Below, piece after piece: positions 11,577 to 19,620 of a DNA stretch of 64,000 nucleotides. The stretch is taken from contig CAWJJM010000012.1 in NCBI GenBank assembly GCA_963843275.1, positions 1,364,001-1,428,000 on the forward strand, given 5' to 3'. The notes beneath the pieces were generated by a model. That model ran no database searches and was not told where the DNA came from. It saw nothing but the letters and a program-made list of their open reading frames with translations. Numbering within the stretch: the stretch's first letter is position 1; each line of letters starts with the position of its first letter. This DNA is from CAWJJM01 sp963843275. Lineage in GTDB: Bacteria > Acidobacteriota > Thermoanaerobaculia > Multivoradales > JBCCEF01. Made by a program: the position numbers and the translations under genes.

Positions 11577-13542
11577 TCAGCCCGGGTGGGCGGCGATCAG
11601 CGGCAGGACGCGGGGGCCGAGATCGCGGGCCTTGCGCTCGCCGACGCCGCGGACGGCGAGCAGCTCGGGCTCGGTGGTGGGCCGCAGCCGGGCCATCTCG
11701 CGCAGCGTCGAATCGTGGAACAGGACGTAGGGCGGCACGCCCCGCTCGCGCGCGATCTCCCGGCGCAGGGCGCGGAGCGCCTCGAAGAGGTCGCGGTCCA
11801 CCCCCTCCCAGGCGTCGTCCTCCGGGCGCGACGACGCCGCCGCCCGCCGCGCCGCCGGCCGCAGCTCGCGGTAGAGCCGCGGCGTCTCGCCGCCGGAAAG
11901 GACCCGCCGGCCGGCGCCGGTCACCCGCAGCACCGGGAAGCGGTCGCCGTCCTGCTCGAGGTAGCCCTGGTCGAGGAGCTGGTCGAGGAAGCCGCGCACC
12001 TCGGCGGCGGGGGACTCCGCCAGCAGCCCGAAGGTGGAGAGCTCCTGGTGGCCGCGCCGCCGCACCTTCTCGTTGTCCAGCCCGCGCAGCACGTCGGTGA
12101 CGTGCCCGGCGCCGAAGCGCTGCCCGACCCGCACGACGCACGACAGCACCTTCTGGGCGACGACCAACGCGTCGTCCAGCGGCTCGTGGTCGTCGAGCTC
12201 CCCGAGGCAGTGGTCGCAGGCGCCGCAGCCGTCGCGCGGCGCCGACTGCCCGAAGTACTCGACCAGGGCGCGGTGCCGGCAGCCCGGCGTCGCGGCGTAG
12301 CGCCGCATGCCGGCGAGCAGCTCCTCGGCGCTCTCGCCGAGCTCGCCGGAGGCGGCGAGCAGGCGGCGCCAGGCGAACAGGTCGGCGTGCGACCAGAGCA
12401 GCACGCACTCGGCCTCCAGGCCGTCGCGGCCGGCGCGGCCCGCCTCCTGCTGGTAGTGCTCGAGCGAGCGCGGCGCCGCCGCGTGAACGACGAAGCGTAC
12501 GTCCGAGCGGTCGATCCCCATCCCGAAGGCCACGGTCGCCACCATCACGTCGACCCGCTCGGTGGCGAACTCCTCCTGGTGCCGGGCCCGCACCTCGTCG
12601 CCGAGGCCGGCGTGGTAGGGACGGGCCGCGACCCCCCACGCCTCCAGCCGCGCGGCGAGCTGCTCGACGTCCTTGCGCGAGATGCAGTAGACGATGCCCG
12701 CCTCGCCGCGGTGGCGGTCGAGGACGCGGCGCAGCTGGCCCGGGAGATCGCCGCGGCGGCGCACCCGGTAGACCAGGTTGGGGCGGTCGAACGGGCCCAC
12801 CAGCACGGCCGGGTCGACGAGATGCAGCTCGGCGACGATGTCGCGCCGCACCCGCTCGGTGGCGGTGGCGGTGAAGGCGTGGGCGGGGACGCCGGGGAAG
12901 CTCTCGCGCAGCCGCGCCGAGGTCGCGGTAGCTGGGGCGGAAGTCGTGGCCCCACTGGCTGATGCAGTGCGCCTCGTCGACGGCGAAGAAGCGCACGCCG
13001 CGGGAGGCCAGCCCGGCGCGGAAGGCCTCGCCGCCCTCGCCCACCAGGCGCTCCGGCGAGACGTAGAGCAGCCGGCAACGGCCGGCGGCGAGATCGGTGC
13101 GCACCTGGCGGCGCTGCGCCGCCGTCTGCCCGCTGTGCAGGCAGGCGGCCTCGACGCCGTTGCCGCGCAGGGCGTCGACCTGGTCCTTCATCAGCGAGAT
13201 CAGGGGCGACACCACCACCGCCGGGGGGCCGTCTCCGGCGAGCAGCGCCGGCGCCTGGAAGCACAGGGACTTGCCGCCGCCGGTGGGCAGCACCAGCAGG
13301 CTGTCGCGGCCGGCGAGCACCGCCTGCATCGCCTCGCGCTGCAGCGGCCGGAAGCCGTCGAAGCCCCAGACGCGCCGCAGGACGGCGCGCAGCCGCTCGT
13401 CCACCGTGCCGCCGCCGTGGGGCACCGGCCCGCCGTCGGACGGGGCCCCACGGTCGCTCGGCCCCCCGCCGTCGCGGTCCCTCCCACCGTCGCGGTCCGG
13501 GCTCCCGTCGGCTCCCCATCTCAGGCTCTGCTGTCGCTCCAT
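11577..13542 (-). CDS. recQ: ATP-dependent DNA helicase RecQ (one frameshift)
   Basis: About 655 residues. Superfamily-2 helicase for recombination and fork repair. Visible in order: a glycine/aspartate-rich N-terminal extension (residues 10-45), motif I LPTGGGKSLCFQ, motif II DEAH with ISQWGHDFRPSY, motif VI with QEAGRAGRDG, the four-cysteine zinc site ending CGACDHC, an RQC winged-helix region, and a C-terminal HRDC domain. A frameshift at about 12915 is repaired by removing one G, giving SYRDLGRLRESFPGVPAHAFTATAT in two readable halves. ATG at 13542 has GAGGAG upstream; an in-frame ATG at 13572 is possible. The promoter TACAAT at 13586-13591 is divergent from that of the DUF1992 gene. Confidence 0.95.
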
Positions 13543-13585
13543 CCGCACGCGTCTCCTCGGCTCGTTCCGCATCCCCGTCCCGCCG

Positions 13586-13591
13586 ATTGTA
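13586..13591 (-). promoter_or_regulatory. -10 hexamer TACAAT for recQ
   Basis: Minus-strand TACAAT lies 43 nt before the chosen recQ ATG (13542), or 13 nt before the alternative ATG at 13572. It stands 52 bp from the oppositely oriented TATGCT at 13644, forming a compact divergent promoter pair. Confidence 0.55.
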
Positions 13592-13643
13592 GAGGCGGTC
13601 CGGACGGAGGACGGAAAGCGTCGCGCCGATCGCCCGGCGGCGC

Positions 13644-13649
13644 TATGCT
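13644..13649 (+). promoter_or_regulatory. -10 hexamer TATGCT, predicted leaderless start of the DUF1992 gene
   Basis: TATGCT is followed by six bases and then the GTG at 13656, with no Shine-Dalgarno sequence in between. The geometry predicts a leaderless message. Confidence 0.5.
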
Positions 13650-13655
13650 CGCGCC

Positions 13656-13877
13656 GTGCGCGAAGCGGGGAGCCTGGAGCGGGCCTTCCGGGTGCTGGCC
13701 GAGAACCGCATCCGAGAGGCGATCGAAGGCGGCGCCTTCGACCACCTCGAGGGCAGCGGCCGACCGCTGCCGGACCTCGACGAGCCCTACGACGAGCTGT
13801 GGTGGCTGCGCCGGTGGTTGCGCCGCGAGGCGGCCGCCGCCGACCTCCGCGCGAGCCTCCGCGGGCGCCGCCGCTGA
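13656..13877 (+). CDS. Small DUF1992 (DnaJ-homologue-C28-type) protein
   Basis: 73 residues from a GTG. The DUF1992 core is clear: LAENRIREAIEGGAFDHL followed by GSGRPLP, then a tryptophan/arginine-rich helix. Proteins of this type are about 70-130 residues, so this is a short member. They are cytoplasmic and of unknown molecular function; in eukaryotes the domain is found in DNAJC28. It is divergent from recQ and upstream of infA, but 190 bases and a separate promoter lie between it and infA, so co-transcription is not implied. Confidence 0.8.
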   Translation: MREAGSLERAFRVLAENRIREAIEGGAFDHLEGSGRPLPDLDEPYDELWWLRRWLRREAAAADLRASLRGRRR

Positions 13878-13962
13878 GCCGCGCGGGGAATTCGACGGCG
13901 GCCGGGCCTGTTGATCGACCTGGTGTCGGGTGTTCCAGGGGAGGTGTGCGTACCGAGGCGCT

Positions 13963-13991
13963 TTGACGCGCCGCGGCGGAGACACTACCCT
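13963..13991 (+). promoter_or_regulatory. Sigma-70 promoter of infA: TTGACG-17-TACCCT
   Basis: A -35 hexamer TTGACG (13963-13968) and a -10 TACCCT (13986-13991) are separated by 17 bp, ending 76 nt before the infA start. This is among the best -35 matches in the window and fits a highly expressed translation factor. Confidence 0.75.
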
Positions 13992-14067
13992 GGCGGACCG
14001 GAGGGCGCGACCCGACGCCGCGAGCGCAGCCTCGCGCAGCCTCCGCAAACGACGGAAAGGACATCGA

Positions 14068-14289
14068 GTGCAGAAAGAGGAAGCCATCGAGCTCGAAGGC
14101 CGGGTGACGGACGTCCTCGGCAACACCAACTTCCGCGTCCAGGTGACCGAGGACCACAGCGTGCTGGCCAAGATCGCCGGCAAGATGCGTCGCTTCCGCA
14201 TCCGGGTGCTCGAAGGCGACCGCGTGAAGGTGGAGGTCTCCCCCTACGACCTCAATCGCGGCCGCATCACCTACCGCTACCGCGATTGA
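14068..14289 (+). CDS. infA: Translation initiation factor IF-1
   Basis: 73 residues, standard length. It binds the 30S A site with IF-2 and IF-3 during initiation. The OB-fold signature is complete: an acidic N-terminus, IELEGRVTDVLGNTNFRV, LAKIAGKMRRFRIRVLEGD and VEVSPYDLNRGRITYRY. The start is GTG at 14068, with AAAGGA about seven bases upstream; the N-terminus reads VQKEEAIELEG, as usual for IF-1. It is a single gene outside any ribosomal-protein cluster, driven by its own strong promoter. Confidence 0.97.
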   Translation: MQKEEAIELEGRVTDVLGNTNFRVQVTEDHSVLAKIAGKMRRFRIRVLEGDRVKVEVSPYDLNRGRITYRYRD

Positions 14290-14600
14290 TCGCCGGCCCT
14301 CCGCCGGTCGACCCTTCCGGCCGCCCCGCCTCCGCCGTGGCCGGGGCGCCGCCTCACGGCGAGGCGGCGCAGGCGTCGATGCCCCGGCAGACCGGAACGC
14401 GCTCCCGCCGGGGCCCGGGCCGGAGCGCCCCCGCGCGGCGGCCGTCCTCCCGCTGACGCCGGGGCCCGCCTCGACACCGGCCACGCCCGCGACGACCGCC
14501 GGGACGTCGTCGAGCGCCGCGGCGGCGGCGCACCCCTCCACCCGCGCGGGATCGTCCGGGCGCAGTACCGCGGGGCTCCCCGGAGTCCGCCCGATTCCGT

Positions 14601-14637
14601 CTTTGCGCAAAGTCTCCGCGACCGGAAATCCGTCGCG
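14601..14637. repeat. 12-bp palindrome CTTTGCGCAAAG with adjacent inverted repeat
   Basis: CTTTGCGCAAAG (14601-14612) is a perfect palindrome. Directly after it, CGCGAC (14617-14622) and GTCGCG (14632-14637) form a six-base inverted repeat around nine bases. Such paired dyads can be repressor operators; there is no adjacent regulator gene, so function is open. Confidence 0.4.
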
Positions 14638-14686
14638 TTTCCCCACACCCTGCACCTGCCCGGCGGGGTTTCCGCTCCCCCTCCCG

Positions 14687-14692
14687 TAGCCT
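14687..14692 (+). promoter_or_regulatory. Possible -10 hexamer TAGCCT before the small ORF
   Basis: TAGCCT lies 54 nt before the ATG at 14747, in the same CG-TAGC context as other -10 elements of the window. No -35 is clear. Confidence 0.3.
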
Positions 14693-14746
14693 GTCCCGGA
14701 GGCCGGCCCGCGGCCGGCGACCCCGCCCCGTTCCCCGGGAGATGCG

Positions 14747-14860
14747 ATGAGCGCCGACCCCGACCGCGGTTCCGATCCCACCCCCGCCGCCTTCGCCCCG
14801 CCCCCCGGCGGCCCCGCGTCCCTCCGCCCCGACCGCGTCGGCACCCCCAGCAAGCGGTGA
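14747..14860 (+). pseudogene. 37-residue ORF, possible 5' remnant of a gene cut by a REP-like element
   Basis: ATG at 14747 with GGGAG five bases upstream and a possible -10 at 14687 gives 37 residues rich in Pro, Asp and Gly (begins MSADPDRGSDP, ends GTPSKR). It stops exactly where the repeat-derived GACAGGCACC sequence begins (14859). The good start signals but abrupt end suggest a gene whose downstream part was lost or replaced. It could equally be a chance ORF; no homologue is recognisable. Confidence 0.35.
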
Positions 14861-14974
14861 CAGGCACCCCTCTTCCCCCCGCTGCCGACCCCGTCCCGGC
14901 GGCCGGCGCAAGGAGCTGACTTCGGGACAGAGGGGACAGGCACCTCTTTCGGGCGCACGAGGTGCCTGTCCCCT
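14857..14974. repeat. REP-like palindrome with 16-bp perfect arms and a degenerate half copy
   Basis: AGGGGACAGGCACCTC (14931-14946) and its exact reverse complement (14959-14974) flank a 12-base loop. A half copy, GACAGGCACC, sits at 14859-14868, and a further GGGACAG at 14924-14930. The GGGACAGGCACC / GGTGCCTGTCCC motif is typical of REP/BIME elements mobilised by REP-associated tyrosine (TnpA_REP, IS200-like) transposases in many GC-rich bacteria. No such transposase gene lies in this window, so copies here would be moved in trans. Confidence 0.65.
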
Positions 14975-15135
14975 GGCCCGGACGACCACCGGGTCGTCGC
15001 GCGCCCCCGACCGTGCCGCGACGGGGCCGCGGCGCTCCCCCGGCCGTGCCACGACGGGAGAAACATCCGGGGAGCGGGGGTCGTACTGAGGGTGAGCAGA
15101 CAGCCGGGAAACCGCACCCGAAGGGAGAGGGCGCC

Positions 15136-16344
15136 ATGGACGAGCCGAGGGACGAGACGATGGCCGCGGAGACCGCCGCGGACGAGGAGCGGCAGACACG
15201 GGACGGCGAGCGCCGCCGGCGCGGCCGGCGGCGTTGGATCTGGGGAGGAATCGCCCTCCTGGTGATCGTCGGCGGCGCCTTGGTGGTCACCGGCCGCGCC
15301 GTCCAGGGAGACGAGGCCGCCGCGGCGGACGCGGACCAGGGCAAGCCGGAGAAGGGCGACGCGAAGAAGGAGGAGAAGACCCCCATCCCGGTCGAGGTGG
15401 CGGCGGTGCACAGCGCCGAGATCGCCTCCTACATCACCGCCACCGCCAACCTGGTCGCCGAGGGCGAGGTCAAGGTGCTCGCCGAGGTCGAGGGCAAGGT
15501 GGCGCGGGTCGCGGTCGAGGAGGGCGACACCGTGCGCAAGGGCGACGTGCTGGCGCTGCTCGACCGGGTGGACGCCGAGATCGCCCTCGAGAAGGCGCGG
15601 GTGCGCGCCGAGAACGCCTCGAGCGTCTACCAGCGCGGCCAGGAGCTGGCCAAGGACCAGCTCATCTCCCGCGAGGACCTCGAGAAGCGCGAGATGGACG
15701 ACCGCCTCGCCCGCCAGGAGCGCGCCGAGGCCGAGTGGCGTCTGGCCAAGACCGAGATCCGCGCCCCGATCTCCGGCCGCATCTCGCAGCGTCTGACCCA
15801 GGTGGGCCAGCGGGTCGCCCCCAACGCCGAGCTCTTCCAGATCACCGACTTCGACCCGCTGATCGCGCGCATCTACCTGCCCGAGAAGGACGTCCTCTCG
15901 CTGGCGACGGGGCGCGAGGTGCTGCTCACCCTCGACGCCGCGCCCGACGTCGGGTTCACCGGCCGTATCCGCCAGATCGCCCCGGTCGTCGACACCGCCA
16001 CCGGCACCGTGAAGGTGACGATCGAGGCGGTGCGGCCGCCGGCGGCGGTGCGCCCCGGCAGCTTCGTCACCGCCCGCATCGTGCGCGAGCGGCGCCCCGA
16101 CGCCCTCGTGCTGCCCAAGGAGGCGGTGCTGCGCGAGCTGCAACAGGCCCACGTCTTCGTGGCGCAGGGGGAGGGCGACACGATGACCGCCGCCCGCCGC
16201 GAGGTCACCCTCGGGCTCGAGGAGGGCGGCCGGGTGGAGGCGCTGTCCGGCGTCCACGCCGGCGACCGGCTGATCGTCGCCGGCCAGGGCGCGCTCAAGG
16301 ACGGCAGCCGCATCCGCGTCCTCGATCCGCACCAGGAGAGCTGA
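15136..16344 (+). CDS. RND efflux periplasmic adaptor (membrane fusion protein)
   Basis: 402 residues. It links an inner-membrane RND pump to an outer-membrane channel. Residues 1-32 are charged and cytoplasmic; a single membrane helix follows at about 33-55 (IWGGIALLVIVGGALVV), then an Asp/Lys-rich linker, so it is membrane-anchored rather than lipid-modified. The lipoyl half-motifs (VLAEVEGKVARVAVEEGDTV and APISGRISQRLTQVGQRV) bracket an alpha-hairpin at about 155-200. Beta-barrel and membrane-proximal domains follow. ATG at 15136 has GGGAG upstream. It is the first gene of a tight operon with two permeases; the first permease begins 3 nt after its stop. No TolC-like gene is present. Confidence 0.92.
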   Translation: MDEPRDETMAAETAADEERQTRDGERRRRGRRRWIWGGIALLVIVGGALVVTGRAVQGDEAAAADADQGKPEKGDAKKEEKTPIPVEVAAVHSAEIASYITATANLVAEGEVKVLAEVEGKVARVAVEEGDTVRKGDVLALLDRVDAEIALEKARVRAENASSVYQRGQELAKDQLISREDLEKREMDDRLARQERAEAEWRLAKTEIRAPISGRISQRLTQVGQRVAPNAELFQITDFDPLIARIYLPEKDVLSLATGREVLLTLDAAPDVGFTGRIRQIAPVVDTATGTVKVTIEAVRPPAAVRPGSFVTARIVRERRPDALVLPKEAVLRELQQAHVFVAQGEGDTMTAARREVTLGLEEGGRVEALSGVHAGDRLIVAGQGALKDGSRIRVLDPHQES

Positions 16345-16347
16345 GCC

Positions 16348-19300
16348 TTGCGCCTGGTCGACTTCTCCCTGTCGCGCCGGGTCACCATCTCGATGGTGGC
16401 CGTGGCGGTGGTGCTCTTCGGCGTGGTGGCCTTCGGGCGCCTGCCGGTGTCGCTGCTCCCCGACCTCACCTACCCCAGCCTGACGGTGGAGAGCCGCTAC
16501 CCCGGCGCCGCCCCGGCCGAGGTCGAGGCGCTGGTCACGCGGCCGATCGAGGAGGTCGTCGGCGTGGTCTCGGGCGTGCAGCGGATGACGTCGACCTCGC
16601 GCCCCGGCCTCTCCCAGGTGGTGCTGGAGTTCCAGTGGGGGCGGAAGATGGAGTTCGCCGCCCTCGACGTGCGGCAGAAGCTCGACCTGCTGTCGCTGCC
16701 CAGGGACGTCGAGCGCCCCGTGCTGCTGCGCTTCGATCCCGCCAACGAGCCGGTGCTGCGCCTCTACCTCACCGGCGCCGGGAGCCTGACCGCGCTGCGC
16801 TACGTCGCCGAGGAGGTGCTGAAGAAGGACCTCGAGTCCACCGAGGGGGTCGCCGCGATCAAGGTCAACGGCGGCGCCGAGGAGGAGATCGAGGTACGGG
16901 TCGACCAGGGGAAGCTGGCGCTGCTCGGCCTGTCGATCCAGGACGTCGGCTCGCGGCTGCTCAACGAGAACGTCAACCAGGCGGGCGGCAGCCTCTACGA
17001 GTCGGAGGCGCGCTACCTGGTGCGGGCGATCAACGAGTTCGCGGACACCCGCGACGTGCTCGCCACGGTGGTGGCCACCCGCGACGGGCGCAACATCACC
17101 CTCGGCGACGTCGCCACCGTGGTGCGCGGCACCAAGCGGCGCGACGTGGTGACCCGCTTCGACGGCAAGGAGGCGGTCGAGCTCGCCGTCTACAAGGAGG
17201 GCGACGCCAACACGGTGACCGTGGCGAAGGCGCTCAAGGCCCGCCTCGACAGCCTCGGCGACGAGCTCCCCGACGGGATCGAGGTCCACTACGGCGCCGA
17301 CCAGTCCCGCTTCATCCAGGCCTCGATCCGCGAGGTGCTGTCGAACGCCCTGATGGGCGGCCTGATCGCCATGGCCGTGCTGCTGCTCTTCCTCAAGAGC
17401 CTGCGCTCGACGCTGATCATCGGCCTGTCGATCCCGATCTCGGTGATCGCCACCTTCTTCCTGATGTACCGCACCGGCACGACGCTGAACGTGATGTCGC
17501 TCGGCGGCCTGGCGCTCGGCGTCGGCATGCTGGTCGACAACGCGATCGTCGTGCTCGAGGCGATCTTCCGGCGCCGCGAGGCCGGCGAGACCTGGCTCGT
17601 CGCCGCGCGCGAGGGAGCCTCGGAGGTGGGGCGCGCCGTCGCCGCCTCCACCCTGACCACCGTCGCCGTCTTCCTGCCGGTGGTCTTCCTCCAGGGCATC
17701 GCGGCCCAGCTCTTCCGCGACATGGCGCTGACCGTGTCGTTCTCGCTGCTCGCCTCGCTGGCGGTGGCGCTGACCCTGATCCCGATGATGGCGGCGCTGT
17801 CGGGGCGCGGCGAGGACCGCGCGCCGGTGGTGGAGGCCCCCACCGGCGGCCGCGTCCGCCGCGCCGCCCGCTGGATCTTCGTGCGCGCCCCGGCGGCCGT
17901 CGTCGCCGCCCTGCGCTGGGCGCTGCGCTCGCTCGGCCGCGCCCTGGCCTGGGCGGCGCGGCCGATCACCCGCGCCTTCGACGGCGCGCTCGGCGCCCTG
18001 TCCCGCGCCTACCCGCGCGTCCTCGCCGTCGCCCTGCGCCAGCGCGCGCTGGTCCTCGGCGGCGCGCTGCTGCTCTTCGCCGGCGCCCTGGCGCTGGTGC
18101 CGCACCTCGGCTTCGACCTCATCCCCGACTTCGCCCAGGGCGAGTTCAGCTTCCAGGTCGAGCTGCCCGAGGGCACGCCGCTCGAGTCGACCGACCGCTA
18201 CGTGCGCGGCGTCGCGGCGGCCCTCGACGGCGACCCGCGGATCGACTCCTACTCCACCCTGGTCGGCGGCAAGGGCTTCGCCCTCACCTCGACCGGCAGC
18301 GAGGGGGAGAACGTCGCCCGCATCCAGGTGCGCATGGCGCCGGGGAGCGACGCGGCGAGCGAGGCGGCCGTCGTCGACCTGCTGCGCGCCCGCCTCGCCG
18401 GCGCCGGCGGCTCGGTGCGCGCCGAGCTCGAGAAGCCCACCGTCTTCACCTTCCGCACCCCGATCGAGGTGGAGCTCTACGGCGACCAGCTCGAGGCCCT
18501 GCACGGCGCCGCCGCCACGGTCCGCGACCGCCTGGCGCAGATCCCCGGGCTGGTCGACGTCCGCTCCTCGGCCGAGCTCGGCAACCCGGAGCTGCAGATC
18601 CACTTCCTGCGCGAGCCGCTCGCCCGCCTCGGCCTCGACCTGGCCCAGGTGGCCGGCACGGTGCGCAACAAGGTGCAGGGCGACGTCGCCACCCGGCTCA
18701 CCGAGGGCGACCGCGAGATCGACATCGTGGTGCGGGCCCTGCCCTCCGGCGAGGCCTCCCCCGCGGACGTGCGCGACCTGATCGTCGGCCACCGCGACGG
18801 CGTGCCGATCTACCTGAAGTCGGTGGCCGAGGTGGCCCTGGCCGAGGGCCCCACCGAGATCCGCCGCATCGGCCAGAAGCGCGCCGCCGTGGTGTCGGCG
18901 AGCCTGGAGGGGCGCGACATGGCCGCCGCCGCGGCCGACGTCCGCCGGGCTCTGGCCGACCTGGCGCTCCCCGCCTCGGTCACCGCCGGCCTGTCGGGGC
19001 AGGAGGAGGAGCGCACCCGCTCGCTGGGCTCGCTGACCTTCGCCATGGCGCTGGCCATCTTCCTCGTCTACCTGGTGATGGCCTCGCAGTTCGAGTCGTT
19101 CCTCCACCCCTTCGTGGTCATCTTCACGCTGCCGCTCGGCGCCATCGGGGTGGTGGCGGCGCTCGCCGTCACCGGCCGCTCGATCGACGTGGTGGCGATG
19201 ATCGGCGTCGTCATGCTCGCCGGCATCGTCGTCAACAACGCGATCGTCCTCATCGACGCCGTCAACCAGCGGCGGCGTGAGGGGATGGACCGCGACCGGG

Positions 19301-19620
19301 CGCTGATCGCCGCCGGCAGCGACCGCCTGCGGCCGATCCTGATGACCTCGGCCACGACCATCCTCGGCCTGCTGCCGATGGCCCTGGGGCTCGGCGAGGG
19401 CGCCGAGCTGCGCTCGCCGCTGGCGATCACGGTGATCGGCGGCCTGGCCTGCGCCACCCCGCTGACGCTGCTGGTCATCCCGGTGGTGTACTCGCTGTTC
19501 GACCGCCGGGCCGAGCCCGCCGCGGCCACCGTGGGCGCCGCGGCGCCCGCCCCGCTCGAGGCCGAGGAGATCGAGCCGGCCCCGACGACGGCGCGGGTGG
19601 CCGAGGAGCTGGGCGGGTGA
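16348..19620 (+). CDS. RND multidrug-type efflux permease 1
   Basis: 1,090 residues from a TTG start. AcrB/HAE-family pump driven by proton motive force. It has 12 predicted helices in two halves; the helix 4 proton-relay region reads GMLVDNAIVVLE (near residue 393), with a single Asp followed by Asn where AcrB has two Asps. The C-terminal half has GIVVNNAIVLIDAVN. The N-terminus (LSRRVTISMVAVAV, LLPDLTYPSLTV, YPGAAPAEVEA) is typical. A 75-residue cytoplasmic insertion rich in Arg/Ala (around residues 490-560) lies between helices 6 and 7. The stop overlaps the GTG of the second permease (GTGA). Confidence 0.93.
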   Translation: MRLVDFSLSRRVTISMVAVAVVLFGVVAFGRLPVSLLPDLTYPSLTVESRYPGAAPAEVEALVTRPIEEVVGVVSGVQRMTSTSRPGLSQVVLEFQWGRKMEFAALDVRQKLDLLSLPRDVERPVLLRFDPANEPVLRLYLTGAGSLTALRYVAEEVLKKDLESTEGVAAIKVNGGAEEEIEVRVDQGKLALLGLSIQDVGSRLLNENVNQAGGSLYESEARYLVRAINEFADTRDVLATVVATRDGRNITLGDVATVVRGTKRRDVVTRFDGKEAVELAVYKEGDANTVTVAKALKARLDSLGDELPDGIEVHYGADQSRFIQASIREVLSNALMGGLIAMAVLLLFLKSLRSTLIIGLSIPISVIATFFLMYRTGTTLNVMSLGGLALGVGMLVDNAIVVLEAIFRRREAGETWLVAAREGASEVGRAVAASTLTTVAVFLPVVFLQGIAAQLFRDMALTVSFSLLASLAVALTLIPMMAALSGRGEDRAPVVEAPTGGRVRRAARWIFVRAPAAVVAALRWALRSLGRALAWAARPITRAFDGALGALSRAYPRVLAVALRQRALVLGGALLLFAGALALVPHLGFDLIPDFAQGEFSFQVELPEGTPLESTDRYVRGVAAALDGDPRIDSYSTLVGGKGFALTSTGSEGENVARIQVRMAPGSDAASEAAVVDLLRARLAGAGGSVRAELEKPTVFTFRTPIEVELYGDQLEALHGAAATVRDRLAQIPGLVDVRSSAELGNPELQIHFLREPLARLGLDLAQVAGTVRNKVQGDVATRLTEGDREIDIVVRALPSGEASPADVRDLIVGHRDGVPIYLKSVAEVALAEGPTEIRRIGQKRAAVVSASLEGRDMAAAAADVRRALADLALPASVTAGLSGQEEERTRSLGSLTFAMALAIFLVYLVMASQFESFLHPFVVIFTLPLGAIGVVAALAVTGRSIDVVAMIGVVMLAGIVVNNAIVLIDAVNQRRREGMDRDRALIAAGSDRLRPILMTSATTILGLLPMALGLGEGAELRSPLAITVIGGLACATPLTLLVIPVVYSLFDRRAEPAAATVGAAAPAPLEAEEIEPAPTTARVAEELGG

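Larger units (their letters stand above)
14290..15135. other. 850-nt largely non-coding stretch between infA and the RND operon
   Basis: No conserved protein is readable in any frame; long open frames here have poor codon composition and are shadows. The stretch holds a perfect 12-bp palindrome, a neighbouring inverted repeat, a -10-like TAGCCT with a 37-codon ORF that looks cut short, and a REP-like palindrome (all listed separately). Base composition dips locally around 14600-14650. The mix looks like a site of past insertion or deletion. Confidence 0.7.

Noticed and set aside
14354..15199. A 281-residue minus-strand ORF in the infA-RND gap
   Set aside because: Arg/Gly/Pro-rich, no motif, crosses the REP-like palindrome and the adaptor start.
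11545..19107. A 2,520-residue minus-strand open frame across recQ, infA and the RND operon
   Set aside because: Only its recQ part (12920-13542) is real; the rest is antisense to the RND genes with Gln/Arg/Gly/His-rich nonsense typical of GC-rich shadows.
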